Positions 25,416 to 35,354 of a stretch of 64,000 nt of DNA are shown in pieces. A program made the position numbers and the translations under genes. Position 1 is the stretch's first letter, and every line of letters starts with the position of its first letter. Origin of the DNA: Phycisphaerales bacterium (lineage in GTDB: Bacteria; Planctomycetota; Phycisphaerae; Phycisphaerales; UBA1924); contig JADLFW010000043.1 in NCBI GenBank assembly GCA_020849615.1, positions 1 through 64,000 on the forward strand, in the 5' to 3' direction. The notes under the pieces were generated by a model. The model had not been told where the DNA came from and made no database searches. It saw only the letters and a program-made list of their open reading frames with translations.

Positions 25416-26764
25416 GCGAGCGCGGGACAGATCGAGAAGCCGGGCCCGACCCTGATGGGGTCGGCGGCGATCGGCTGGCTCCCCACCATCGCGATCATCC
25501 TCGCGGCGGTGATCATCCAGATCACCATCCGCCCGATGCTCGGCGACTTCTACGCCAAGGTCCTCCTCGACATCGGCGTCAACATCGTGCTGGCGGTCTC
25601 GCTGACGATGGTCAACGGGTTCACGGGCCAGTTCTCGATGGGCCACGCGGCGTTCATGGCGGTCGGCGGCTACACCGCGGCGACCGTGATGTACTACGGG
25701 TCGTTCCGCCTCTTCGGGGAGGCGTCCATGGCGGGCGGGGTGCTCAGCTCGATGATGAGCGACCGCGAAGGCCCGGTGCCCTACTTCACGCGGGGCGACC
25801 TTCTCTTCCTGGCCTCCACGCTCTTTGGCGGGCTGGTCGCGGCGGGCTGCGGGTACCTCGTGGGCCTGCCCTCGCTGCGCCTCCGCGGCGATTACCTCGC
25901 GATCGTCACCCTGGGCTTCGGCGAAATCGTCCGCGTGCTCATCCAGGCGCTCACCACCGATGCCCTCTACGACGCCGATGAGATCGCGGCCACGCCCGTG
26001 TACCAGTTCCCCAAGTACATCGGCGGGGCCCTGGGGTTCAGCGGCCTGCCCTTCTACAACTCGCTCTTCTGGTCGCTGGGCCTGGCCGGGCTGACCATCC
26101 TCACCGCCTACCGCATCAAGAGCAGCACCTTCGGCCGGGCCTTCCTCTCGATCCGCGAGGATGAGATCGCCGCCGAAGCGATGGGCGTCAACACCACCCG
26201 CTACAAGGTCCGGGCCTTCGTCATCGCCGCCTTCTTCGCCGGCATGGCCGGCGCGCTGTTCGCCCACACCTCGGGCGTGCAGCTCAACGCCGGCGAGCTG
26301 GGGTTCCTCAAGAGCTTCGACATCATCATCATGGTCGTGCTGGGCGGGCTGGGCTCGATCTCGGGCGCCGCCTTCGCCGCCATCATCCTCACCATCCTGC
26401 CCGAGCTCCTCCGCCAGCCCGCCTTCCTCGTCCACGGCTGGATCGTCGCCGTCCCCCTCATCGCCGGTGGCATCGCTCTCCGCATGCTCGCCGCTCGGCG
26501 CCGGGCCGACACCTCCATCCCCAAGCTGCTGATCGGCTTCGGCGTCGCCGTCGCCCTGCTCGCCATCGCCGCGGCGATCGCCAGGAGCCGGGATATCGAC
26601 CTGGGCCGCTACCGCATGATCTTCTACGCCCTGGCCCTGATCGTCATCATGATCGCCCGGCCGCAGGGGCTGCTGAGCGTGCGCGAGATCTGGGAGCGCG
26701 GGCTGTGGCGCGGGCTGGGGAACTGGGTGCGGTCGCTGCGGCGCGAGACCGGGGAGGCCCGGCC

Positions 26765-26768
<4 letters not shown>
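25413..26768 (+). CDS. livM: Branched-chain amino-acid ABC transporter permease
   Basis: The 451-residue partner of LivH. TMVNGFTGQFSMGHAAFMAVGGYTAA and LRGDYLAIVTLGFGEIVRVL are standard LivM motifs, and FGRAFLSIREDEIAAEAMGVNTTRYKVRAF is the ATPase-docking loop. About ten hydrophobic spans are visible, including two extra ones near the C-terminus. The start is ATG 25413 (a GTG at 25410 is equally in frame); the ribosome binding site appears to be a GGAG inside the octamer repeat. It overlaps livG by four bases (ATGA). Confidence 0.93.
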
Positions 26769-27549
<781 letters not shown>

Positions 27550-27550
<1 letters not shown>

Positions 27551-28263
27551 TGGCGATGCTGGAAGTCAAGGACCTCCGCGTCAGCTACGGGGCCATCAAG
27601 GCCCTCCACGGCGTCTCCCTCCGCGTCGAGCCGGGCGAGATCGTCACCCTCATCGGCTGCAACGGCGCGGGCAAGACCACCACGCTCCGGGCGATCTCGG
27701 GCCTTGTCCGGGCCGCGGCCGGCGAGATCCGCTACGAGTCGAAGGTCATCTCGCGCCTCGCCCCCCACGAGATCGTCCGCCTGGGCCTGGCCCAGGCCCC
27801 CGAGGGCCGCGGCGTCTTCGCCAACCTGACGGTCGAGGAGAACCTTGACCTGGGGGCCTACGCCCGATCCGACCACGCCCAGATCGCCAAGGACCGCGAA
27901 CGGGCCCTCAATCTCTTCCCCCGCCTCCGCGAACGCCTCCGCCAACTCGCCGGCACCCTTTCCGGGGGTGAGCAGCAGATGCTCGCGATCGCCCGCGCCC
28001 TGCTGGCCCGGCCGAGGCTGCTCCTGCTCGATGAGCCCAGCCTGGGCCTGGCCCCCCAGATTGTTCAGACGATCTTCAAGATCATCCGGGATATCAACGC
28101 CGACGGCACCACCATCCTCCTGGTCGAACAGAACGCCCACATGGCCCTCAAGGTGGCCAACCGGGCCTACGTCCTGGAGACGGGGCGGATCGTGATGGAA
28201 GGCCCGGCCGCCGAGCTGGCCGCCAGCGATGAGGTCCGCAAGGCCTACCTGGGTGTGGGATGA
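27550..28263 (+). CDS. livF: Branched-chain amino-acid ABC transporter ATPase
   Basis: A 237-residue ABC ATPase of the LivF type: MLEVKDLRVSYGAIKALHGVSLRVEPGEIVTLIGCNGAGKTT, LGLAQAPEGRGVFANLTVEENLDLGAY, LSGGEQQMLAIARALLARPRLLLLDEPSLGLAP. The Walker A reads GCNGAGKT, with Cys where Ala or Pro is usual, which should not impair function. It is the last gene of the operon, overlapping livG by one base. No strong terminator is evident in the 170 bases that follow. Confidence 0.94.
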
Positions 28264-28435
28264 ACCCCGGGCAGGGGGAGACCGGTACTTCAGTTGTCTT
28301 TGAAGCCCCCGCCGCGGGCCAGTACGATCTGGTCCGCCGCCGGTCGGACTTCTGGGGGGGTTCCAGGGGCGGGCGAGGGGGGTCGCGGGCGTTCCGCCGC
28401 GCGGGCCCGGTTACGAACGGAAGGAGCGGACAGGC

Positions 28436-28933
28436 ATGAAGAAGCTGGTGATGTGGGCCGCCGGGCCCGCGGTGGCGATGGCGTTGACGGGCTGCGGGGG
28501 GAGTTCATTCCGCACGTACGATGTGGATGTCTCCCTCGACCCAGCCCTCGTCGCGGCCCGCGGCGGCTCGGTCGCGGCGGAGGTCGACCTGATCGGCGTG
28601 CCCGAGGCCCAGGCCGCCCAGTGGCGGGCCTACAGCCTGGGGTCGTATTTCGGCGGCGATGACCCGATGCGGGCCGGCGCGGCCCGGCACCCGATCGTCT
28701 TCAAGCCCGGCGCTGCGCAGAAACAGACGCTCTCCCGCACCGACCCCGTGTGGAACCAGTGGAAGCAGCAAGGGGCGACGAGCCTCGTCGTGATGTCCCA
28801 GTGGCCCGGCGGCTCGGCGCGGGAGGTCCTGCCGCTGGACGCGGCCGCGTGGCAGGATCGCCGCATCGGCATCGTGGTGCAGAAGTCCGGGCTGGCGGTC
28901 GAGGGCCGCGCGCCGGACAAGTCCAAACCCTGA
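28436..28933 (+). CDS. Outer-membrane lipoprotein, possibly TssJ-like
   Basis: The 165-residue protein has a clear lipoprotein signal (MKKLVMWAAGPAVAMALTGC, with Cys20 as the lipidated residue) and a beta-rich mature domain of about 145 residues. GGAAGGAG lies 10 bases upstream. Size, lipid anchor and position at the head of a TssL/TssM-containing cluster are what one expects of TssJ, the outer-membrane lipoprotein that binds TssM. The weak pattern SVAAEVDLIG...FKPGAAQKQTL...TSLVVMSQWPG is compatible with the TssJ sandwich fold but is not proof. It could be an unrelated lipoprotein; structure prediction would decide. Confidence 0.6.
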   Translation: MKKLVMWAAGPAVAMALTGCGGSSFRTYDVDVSLDPALVAARGGSVAAEVDLIGVPEAQAAQWRAYSLGSYFGGDDPMRAGAARHPIVFKPGAAQKQTLSRTDPVWNQWKQQGATSLVVMSQWPGGSAREVLPLDAAAWQDRRIGIVVQKSGLAVEGRAPDKSKP

Positions 28934-29000
28934 TCGTCGGGCCGCGTCCCGGCCCGGACTCTGAAAGCGGGCCCGTCCCCGCGCGTTCATCCAGGTGAGC

Positions 29001-32000
29001 ATGGCTGTCTTCGGGCGATTCGAGACCGTTCGCGAGATCAGCCAGACCGGGCTGGGCTCGGTATGGACCGCGCGGGAGGCGGGCACATCGGGCCAGTCGC
29101 TCACCGCGTCGGCCATGCTCCGCTCGACCCTCGCCCCGGGCGAGCGCTACATCATCAAGGTCTTTCAGCCGCTGGGCTACATCCCCGGCGATCCGCAGTT
29201 CGACGCCGAGATCGAGGGCTTCCTGCGCCGGGCCAAGGCCCAGCGCCACATCGTCGAGCGCGGCGCCAAGCGATGGGCCAAGGTCCACGCTTCGGGCCGG
29301 TTCGATGAGGGCGCCTACGCCGTCTACGACGCCCACTCCCGCTCCGTCCAGCAGCTGGTCCTCCGCAAGGTCGACCTGTGGCGCACCGGCAACATCCGTG
29401 ACCCCGGCTCGACGCTCCGGGCCATCATCCAGGGCGTCGTCGAGGCCCTCCAGGAGTTGGCCCGCACCAGCGAAGGCCGCGGCCACGGCGCCCTCAAGCC
29501 CTCCAACGTCCTGCTCGCCGGCGACGGCGCGATCGCCTCCTCGCGGCCGATCCTCACTGATCCCCAGCCCGAGGATCCCGCCCGCCACAGCGACTACGCC
29601 CGCCGCGACCTCCGCGACCTGGGCGCGACCATCTACCAGATGGTGATGCAGAAGCCCTTCCGCGAGATGGGCGCCTGGCCCGTCGAGGACGGGCCGGAGT
29701 GGCGTGCCTTCGGCCGCCGCGGCGGGGCCCGTTGGCTCGACCTCTGCAACCGCCTGCTCGATCCGCGCAGCGGCGCCACCCCGCCCAGGCTCGATGAGAT
29801 CGCCGCCGAACTCGCCCAGTGGCCCATCGAGCGGCCCAGCCGCAAGATCCCCATCGCCATCGCCATCACGGTGCTGCTGATCGGCGGCGGCGCGGGCGCG
29901 TGGTGGGCGACACGGCCGCCGCCCCGCCCGGTGCTGGTCCTCGTCGGCGGCCAGCTCGACCAGCTCAAGGATGACATCAACTGGATCGACGGCCTGGCCC
30001 CCATCGCGTCGGACCCCGCCATCGCCGCCGCGGCCCGCACCGATGAGAATCTGGCCCGGATCGTCGAACCCGTCCAGGCGTACACCACCGGCGATTCGCT
30101 CTCGCGGGCGATCAAGTACCTGCGTTACGAGCGGGCCAAGGGCGACCTCGACCCCACCGAGCACGCGGTAAAGCTGGGTGTGAGCGACCTGTGGCGCGTC
30201 TACGAGCCCGTCACCCGCGAGCTCGCCGCCTGGCCCGTCCCGTCCCGGCTCGACGCGGCCGCCAAGTCGTTCGAGGAGCGCGGGTGGACGGGCGCAGCGC
30301 GGGCCATGGCCGACACCCGCGCCGAGTTCGACGCCATCCTCGCCTCCCGCCCCAGCCAGAAGGCCGTCGCCGACACGGCCCGGTCGTCGGATGTCCGCCC
30401 CGCCGAGGCCATCCGCTCGGTCCTCGATGCCTCGCGTGCCGCCGCGGAGATCGAATCCGCGTGGAAGCCTCTGACCGACCGGGCCGCCGAGCTCGGCGGC
30501 GTGGAGGATGCGGTGCTCAAGCTGTACGGGAGGGCGATCGAAGGCCGGGCCCGCGCGGCCGCCTCCGGCGACAAGCCCATCGATAGCCTGCGCCGGGAGC
30601 TCGCCGACCTCGCCAAGCTGGATGCCCAGATCGATGCCGCCCGCCGGGCCCACTACGCCAAGGCCGATCTCGAGTTTTTCGCCGAAACCAGCGCTGTGCA
30701 CCAGCAGCTCGCCAAGATCGGCGCCGAACCGACCCCGGACCAGGCCCTGGAACTCCTGCGGGCCTGGCCCGCGGAGATCGCCGAGCCGCGCTTCATCCGC
30801 GAACCGATCGGGGAGGTGTGGGCGGGCCGGGCCGTGCAGGACGAGGTGGCCGCGGCCGCGGCCGACATGCAGAGGCTCGAGGCCAAGCGCCAGCCCGGCG
30901 ATGAGGCCCGGCTCGACCCGATGAACCAGCACCTGCGCGAGTCCCAGCAGCAGCTGGCGGTGCTGCAGAAGAAGCTCGAGGCGCCCAAGCGGCGGGAGTA
31001 CGACGCCATCCGGGCCGATGCCCGCGGGTTGCTCGCCGGGCTCGACAAGCTCAAGGCCGAGATCGCCGACCTGAAGGAGCTGCGCCTCCAGGAGTTCGAG
31101 GCCTACCTGCCCAAGTTCCGGGCCCGGCAACTCGACTCGGGCTCCGGGGCGCTCGATGCCGAGTTCATCCGCGCCCGCGACAGCATCGACCGCGCCCACG
31201 CCCAGTCCAAGGACATCGGCGAGCTGCGCGACCGGGCCGACCGCGTGGCCCGGGTCCTCAAGCAGCTCGATGCCCTGCCGAAGGTCGAGGGTCTGTCGGG
31301 CCCGTCGGCGCAGATCGCGCAGGCCGAGCGCGAGGCGGCGCTGGCGGAGGCGATTGCGCAGCTACCCCGCGATGAGGAAAGCCTGCCTACCGCCGAAGCG
31401 GTCAGTTCCGCCGCGTTCACGGAATACTGGTCCAAGCGCACGGCGGCGTACGAGGCCTGGCTCGCCGAAGCCCGCGCTGCGCTCGTCGAGGCCGATGCCA
31501 TCGGCAACCTGATCGCCGATGGGTACGGGCCCGCGCACGATGACGGCTCGGGCCCGCTCGCCGACCGCTGGGCCCGGCTGGCCCGGCAGCCCGCGTTCGC
31601 CAAGCTGCTCGAGCAGCAGGAGCCGCTCCGCGCGATCGGCCGGCGGCTCGATGCGATGCGGCAGATCTCGGCCTCGAACGACCCCGCCGCGCTGGCGCAG
31701 GTGCTGGAAACGCCGGCGACACCGCTGGCCGAAGCGGTCGCCGCGTGGTCACGACTCCGCGGCATCGGAAACCCCGGCGCGCCTTCCTGGCCCGGCACCG
31801 TCGCCGATCTCCGCCGGGCCTCCGCGATCCTCACCGCGAGGCTCGGGCCGCTCGCCGCCTCGGCCCGTTCCGAGGCCCGCCGGGCCGAGCTCGCGGCATG
31901 GGTGAAGGACCAGTCCATCCGGGCCTGGGCGGGCGGCTTTGAAGCACTGAAGCCCGACGCCGCGGAGATTGATGCCGCCATCGCGATGGCGCCCGAGTTC

Positions 32001-33359
32001 GGCGTGGCCGAGGCCGACATCGCCGGGCTCTCGCCCGCATCGCGATTCAACCTCCTGCTGTCGCGGCTCCGGGCCGAGCTCGCCGCCGCCTCGCCCCCGC
32101 CCGACGATGAGGCGGTCCGGGCCCGGCTGCGCAAGTTTGATGCCGATGTCTCCGGACTGGGGGTCGCCGACCCCGCCGCGGCGGGGCTCGCCGGCGCCCT
32201 GCGCGACCTGGTCAACGCCCCGCCGAAGAAGGAGGTCGACCTGGCCACGGTCGGGCCCGGCTCGGTCGGCTGGGCCAAATCGGACGCCGCGCCGGACGGG
32301 TCGTGGGTGGTGTACTCCGCGCCGGCCGCCAATGTTCCCCCCCTGCGGTTCTGGCGGGTGACCGACGGGCAGTCGGCGGGCGGCGCGCCCGCGGCCTACC
32401 TGTGCGAGGTCGAGACCTCGCTCGCCATGTTCGCGGGAATCGTCGAGGCCGCCAAGGGCAGCGAGGATGTGCTGAAGCTGCTGGCCCGGTTCGATGCGGA
32501 CCCCGACCCGCGCAAGGGCCCGTCGGCGTGGAGCCTGGTCCGCAAGGATGCGCGCGGGCCATCGCGCCCGCCCGTCGAGCTCCGCACGCCCGAGGCCCGC
32601 CGCGTCGGCCAGGGGTGGCTCAACGTGGTGGCGGGCATGGACCGCGGCGAGGCGTACTACCCCGCCGGGCTGCAGGTTCCGCCCCCGACCGCGGACTGCC
32701 CGATGAACTACCTGCCCGCGACGGCGGCGGTCTACACGGCCCGGCTGGCCGGATGCCGGTTGCCGACGCCCGCCGAATGGCGGGCCGCGGCGGGGATGAA
32801 CCAGCCCGGCACACCCAACGTTCGCGACAAGTCGTGGAAGGACCAGCACGCGTTCATCGTGGCGCAGCGCGAGGGCGGAAAGGTGAACGCACCCTGGCCC
32901 GATGAGGACATCTTCGTGCCCGAGGAGCGCAAGGCCGAGATCTCGGCCCGGCGCCGCCGCACGGCCCTGCCGGTGACCGACCAGGATGCCGACCACGCGT
33001 TGTGGTTCCTGCCGGTCTCGCAGGCCGGGCACGGCGATCCCTTCAAGCACCTGCGCGGCAATGTGGCCGAGATCCTGTTCGAGAACAGCGCCCGCCTGGA
33101 TGGGCTCTCCCCAGCGGGGGTGCTCAGCAACAGCGACTGGACCGGGCTGAAGATCGCGGGCGGCTCGGCGCTCTCTCCGGTCGAGGTCGGGCCCGACACC
33201 GTCTACAACGCCCCTTCCGGCAACGCGTACTTCTCCGATGTCGGGTTCCGGCTGGCGTTCTCGGCGGGTGAGGGCAAGCCCAAGCCGCTCATCACCCAGG
33301 CCGGGCAGGTGCTGGCGTCTGCGCGGTATCTCGATGGCTCGAGGCGGGCCGGGCCCTGA
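29001..33359 (+). CDS. Pseudokinase - transmembrane - helical - SUMF1-like fusion (PpkA/TagR-like)
   Basis: A 1452-residue inner-membrane protein. Residues 1-275 have a Ser/Thr kinase fold: glycine loop QTGLGSVWTA and lysine K53 (IIKVF) remain. But the catalytic HRD is H162-G163-A164 (HGALKPSNVLL) and DFG is replaced by D187-P-Q, so it should be inactive. One membrane span follows (about 283-303), then about 750 residues of Ala/Glu/Leu-rich helix. The C-terminal 300 residues are a SUMF1/FGE-like domain (CRLPTPAEWRAAAG, HLRGNVAEIL, GGSAL, DVGFRLAF) without the catalytic cysteines. In Pseudomonas T6SS, the kinase PpkA and the periplasmic SUMF1 protein TagR are separate partners; here both seem to be in one chain. 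The GTG at 28995 is an alternative start. Confidence 0.8.
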   Translation: MAVFGRFETVREISQTGLGSVWTAREAGTSGQSLTASAMLRSTLAPGERYIIKVFQPLGYIPGDPQFDAEIEGFLRRAKAQRHIVERGAKRWAKVHASGRFDEGAYAVYDAHSRSVQQLVLRKVDLWRTGNIRDPGSTLRAIIQGVVEALQELARTSEGRGHGALKPSNVLLAGDGAIASSRPILTDPQPEDPARHSDYARRDLRDLGATIYQMVMQKPFREMGAWPVEDGPEWRAFGRRGGARWLDLCNRLLDPRSGATPPRLDEIAAELAQWPIERPSRKIPIAIAITVLLIGGGAGAWWATRPPPRPVLVLVGGQLDQLKDDINWIDGLAPIASDPAIAAAARTDENLARIVEPVQAYTTGDSLSRAIKYLRYERAKGDLDPTEHAVKLGVSDLWRVYEPVTRELAAWPVPSRLDAAAKSFEERGWTGAARAMADTRAEFDAILASRPSQKAVADTARSSDVRPAEAIRSVLDASRAAAEIESAWKPLTDRAAELGGVEDAVLKLYGRAIEGRARAAASGDKPIDSLRRELADLAKLDAQIDAARRAHYAKADLEFFAETSAVHQQLAKIGAEPTPDQALELLRAWPAEIAEPRFIREPIGEVWAGRAVQDEVAAAAADMQRLEAKRQPGDEARLDPMNQHLRESQQQLAVLQKKLEAPKRREYDAIRADARGLLAGLDKLKAEIADLKELRLQEFEAYLPKFRARQLDSGSGALDAEFIRARDSIDRAHAQSKDIGELRDRADRVARVLKQLDALPKVEGLSGPSAQIAQAEREAALAEAIAQLPRDEESLPTAEAVSSAAFTEYWSKRTAAYEAWLAEARAALVEADAIGNLIADGYGPAHDDGSGPLADRWARLARQPAFAKLLEQQEPLRAIGRRLDAMRQISASNDPAALAQVLETPATPLAEAVAAWSRLRGIGNPGAPSWPGTVADLRRASAILTARLGPLAASARSEARRAELAAWVKDQSIRAWAGGFEALKPDAAEIDAAIAMAPEFGVAEADIAGLSPASRFNLLLSRLRAELAAASPPPDDEAVRARLRKFDADVSGLGVADPAAAGLAGALRDLVNAPPKKEVDLATVGPGSVGWAKSDAAPDGSWVVYSAPAANVPPLRFWRVTDGQSAGGAPAAYLCEVETSLAMFAGIVEAAKGSEDVLKLLARFDADPDPRKGPSAWSLVRKDARGPSRPPVELRTPEARRVGQGWLNVVAGMDRGEAYYPAGLQVPPPTADCPMNYLPATAAVYTARLAGCRLPTPAEWRAAAGMNQPGTPNVRDKSWKDQHAFIVAQREGGKVNAPWPDEDIFVPEERKAEISARRRRTALPVTDQDADHALWFLPVSQAGHGDPFKHLRGNVAEILFENSARLDGLSPAGVLSNSDWTGLKIAGGSALSPVEVGPDTVYNAPSGNAYFSDVGFRLAFSAGEGKPKPLITQAGQVLASARYLDGSRRAGP

Positions 33360-33383
33360 GCGGGCGCGCCCGCAGCCGTTACT

Positions 33384-33620
33384 TCAATCCGGGTAGATGA
33401 TCACGCTCGCCACCGCCCCCCGCGAGCCCGATCGCGGGCTGCGGGCCATGGCCCGCGCTTCGGGGTTGAACAGGCTCCGGCCGACCGCATCGCCCGAGCT
33501 CATCCCGCGGTCGGCCGAGGCGGTCGTCGGCCCGGAGGATGAGCACCCGGCGAACACCGCGGTCAGCAGCGCGGCGAGGGCGGCGGGGCGGGTACGGCGG
33601 GGCTTCGGGTAGCGGGCCAT
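33384..33620 (-). CDS. Small lipoprotein
   Basis: The 78-residue product has a basic start and a lipobox (ALAALLTAVFAGC), leaving about 53 mature residues rich in Ser, Ala and Arg (SGDAVGRSLFNPEARAMA). It lies on the opposite strand inside the T6SS-like cluster and converges with the pseudokinase gene, ending 24 bases from its stop. I recognise no family; small lipoproteins like this are common in planctomycetes. Confidence 0.6.
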   Translation of the reverse strand: MARYPKPRRTRPAALAALLTAVFAGCSSSGPTTASADRGMSSGDAVGRSLFNPEARAMARSPRSGSRGAVASVIIYPD

Positions 33621-33920
33621 GGTCGGGGTTCCCCTCGGGCGGACCCCGCGAAGGCGGGGCGGGCCGCTCCAGGAGCGAGATCGGCCCGCGGTGGGAGTGG
33701 GTGCAGGACTTGCGCCTGCCTCTGCCCGTGCGGGGCTCCGACCCTGACGATTAACCCGTGCCGGGCCGGCCCGGCGCCCGCGCAGGCGGCGCGGCCCGCG
33801 CGGCCGTCACAGGCGGACGCGGCGGCGCTCGGCTTTCGGGACCCGCCCATCCTCCTTATCATGACGCGGCCCGTGGGGATCGCCGGATGGCGATCTCGCG
33901 GAGCCCTGGAGCTTCGGCGC
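33621..33920. other. Intergenic region with REP-like hairpin
   Basis: The 300 bases between divergent genes contain a CCCCGC-GAAG-GCGGGG hairpin (33644-33659) followed by GCGGGCC, which resembles the palindromes at 16144 and 20638 without being a copy. The promoter of the plus-strand genes from 33921 onward is probably here, but I see no clear boxes. Confidence 0.45.
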
Positions 33921-34574
33921 GTGACGCACAGCGGCGGGCAGCAAGAACAGGACGGGCCGGGCGGCCCGGAGCTCGAGCGCCTGCGCGCGGAGCTGGAATC
34001 GGCCCGCCGGCGGATCGCCGAGCTCGAGGCGGCCTTCGCCTCCGGCGGTGTCCCCCCCGAGACCCGGGCACGGCTCCAGCTGGGCCCGGATGAGCGGGCC
34101 GATGCGGCCCGCGCCATGGAGGTCTGCGGGCTGCTGGCCGACCTGGCGGTGAGCCTCGACCAGGTCATGTGGACCGCGTGGAGCAAGAACATCGCGCCGC
34201 GCTCGGCGGTGAAGCGGTCGGCGCCGCTGTCGCGGACGATGGGGCGCTATGTCGCAGGCGACCCTGAGGTCTCGCGCGCAGCGCTGGGGGCCGATGTGGA
34301 GTCGCTCAAGCGGCTGAGCGCAGCGCTGATCGCCGCGGTCGGGCGGGTGGGCCGGCTGTTCGCGCAGCGGCACCTCCAGAAGTACGCGGTGCAGGCGATC
34401 TCCGACGCCGCGCCGTCCCCGGGGTTCATGAAGAACAAGGAGGCCGCCTGCTGGCAGCACTACGTCAAGCTGATGAACGGCGTCGAGGACGAATCCATCA
34501 ACCAGGAGATCATGCAGCTCATCGCCGAGAGCGTGGAGCAGGTGCTCCGCGGCCGGATGGGAGGCGGCTCGTGA
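33921..34574 (+). CDS. TagH/ImpI C-terminal-domain-like protein lacking an FHA domain
   Basis: The 217-residue protein starts with a short coiled coil (ELERLRAELESARRRIAELEAAF, about 15-40). The remainder is helical, with SPGFMKNKEAACWQHYVKLMNGVEDESINQEIMQLIAESVEQVL near the end. That closing pattern (pro/gly, basic, Cys/aromatic-W-x-x-Y, then acidic F/I-x-x-L-I) resembles the C-terminal domain of T6SS FHA proteins (TagH/ImpI, COG3456). No FHA domain is present. GTG 33921 is preferred over ATG 33861 because GGAG lies 9 bases before it. The gene leads directly into tssL (19 bases apart). Assignment is by pattern and context only. Confidence 0.55.
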   Translation: MTHSGGQQEQDGPGGPELERLRAELESARRRIAELEAAFASGGVPPETRARLQLGPDERADAARAMEVCGLLADLAVSLDQVMWTAWSKNIAPRSAVKRSAPLSRTMGRYVAGDPEVSRAALGADVESLKRLSAALIAAVGRVGRLFAQRHLQKYAVQAISDAAPSPGFMKNKEAACWQHYVKLMNGVEDESINQEIMQLIAESVEQVLRGRMGGGS

Positions 34575-34593
34575 AGCCCGCGGAGATGAACGC

Positions 34594-35271
34594 ATGACCC
34601 TGCCCGAGGTGTGTGAGCCGCTCTTCCAGTACGTGTGCCGGATCAACCGCTCGGCCCGCAAGCGCGTCCCGCTCGACGCCGCCCACGTCCGCACCGAGGC
34701 CAAGGCCATCTTCGCGCAGATGAAGACCGCCGCCGCCTCCGACCCCGTCCTGCACGAGCAGTACGAGCGCGTCGAGCCGGCCCTGCTGGTGTTCCTCAAC
34801 ACCATGATCGAGAAGAGCCGCCTCCCCTTCGCCTCCGCGTGGAAGCGGCTGGGCGGCGACGGCGGCGCCGATCCCGGCGGCGAGGAGCGGTTCTTCCAGA
34901 TGCTCGAGGAGACGACCGCCGAGCCCGGCGAGGCCGCCAACCAGCGCCTGGCCATCTACTACACCTGCCTGGGGCTGGGCTTCACCGGCCCGCACGCCGG
35001 CCGCCCCGAAGAACTCCGCCGCACCATGATGACCCTCGGCGGCCGCATCCGCTCCTACATGGATGCCGACCAGACCGCCCGCATCTGCCCCGAGGCCTAC
35101 GAGAAGGTCGACACCCGCGTCATCTACGAGCCGCCCTCCCGCGGGCTGACGGGCCTGGCCATCGCCCTGGTGATCATGACCCTCGCCCTCATCGCCGCCA
35201 ACATCGTCTCCTACCGCCAGGCCCAGCGCCAGCTTGACCGGTCCCTGCAGGAGATCATCAGCGCCAAGTAG
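34594..35271 (+). CDS. tssL: Type VI secretion-like membrane protein TssL (DotU/IcmH)
   Basis: The 225-residue protein is a clear DotU-family member: LPEVCEPLFQYVCRINRSARK at the start, VEPALLVFLNTMIEKSRLPFA, GEERFFQMLEE, RLAIYYTCLGLGFTGPHAGRPEELRRTM and DTRVIYEPP. One C-terminal membrane anchor (about 185-207) leaves a cytoplasmic helical domain, the TssL topology. There is no OmpA-like extension. TssL joins TssM in the inner-membrane part of T6SS and recruits the baseplate through TssK. GCGGAGA is the ribosome binding site. It sits between the TagH-C-like gene and tssM. Confidence 0.9.
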   Translation: MTLPEVCEPLFQYVCRINRSARKRVPLDAAHVRTEAKAIFAQMKTAAASDPVLHEQYERVEPALLVFLNTMIEKSRLPFASAWKRLGGDGGADPGGEERFFQMLEETTAEPGEAANQRLAIYYTCLGLGFTGPHAGRPEELRRTMMTLGGRIRSYMDADQTARICPEAYEKVDTRVIYEPPSRGLTGLAIALVIMTLALIAANIVSYRQAQRQLDRSLQEIISAK

Positions 35272-35283
35272 TCCTCGGCACGG

Positions 35284-35311
35284 CCGGGCCCGCCTCCGCG
35301 GGACGGCCCGG
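35284..35311. repeat. Strong GC hairpin between tssL and tssM
   Basis: CCGGGCC pairs with GGCCCGG and, inside, CCCGC with GCGGG, making a two-part stem with a small bulge. There is no T-run, so it may slow transcription or stabilise upstream mRNA instead of terminating. The left half (GGGCCCGCCTC) matches part of the 21-bp palindrome family. Confidence 0.45.
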
Positions 35312-35354
35312 TTCACGTCCGGTAGTTCCAGAGTTTCCGGGAAGGCGGGTACGC

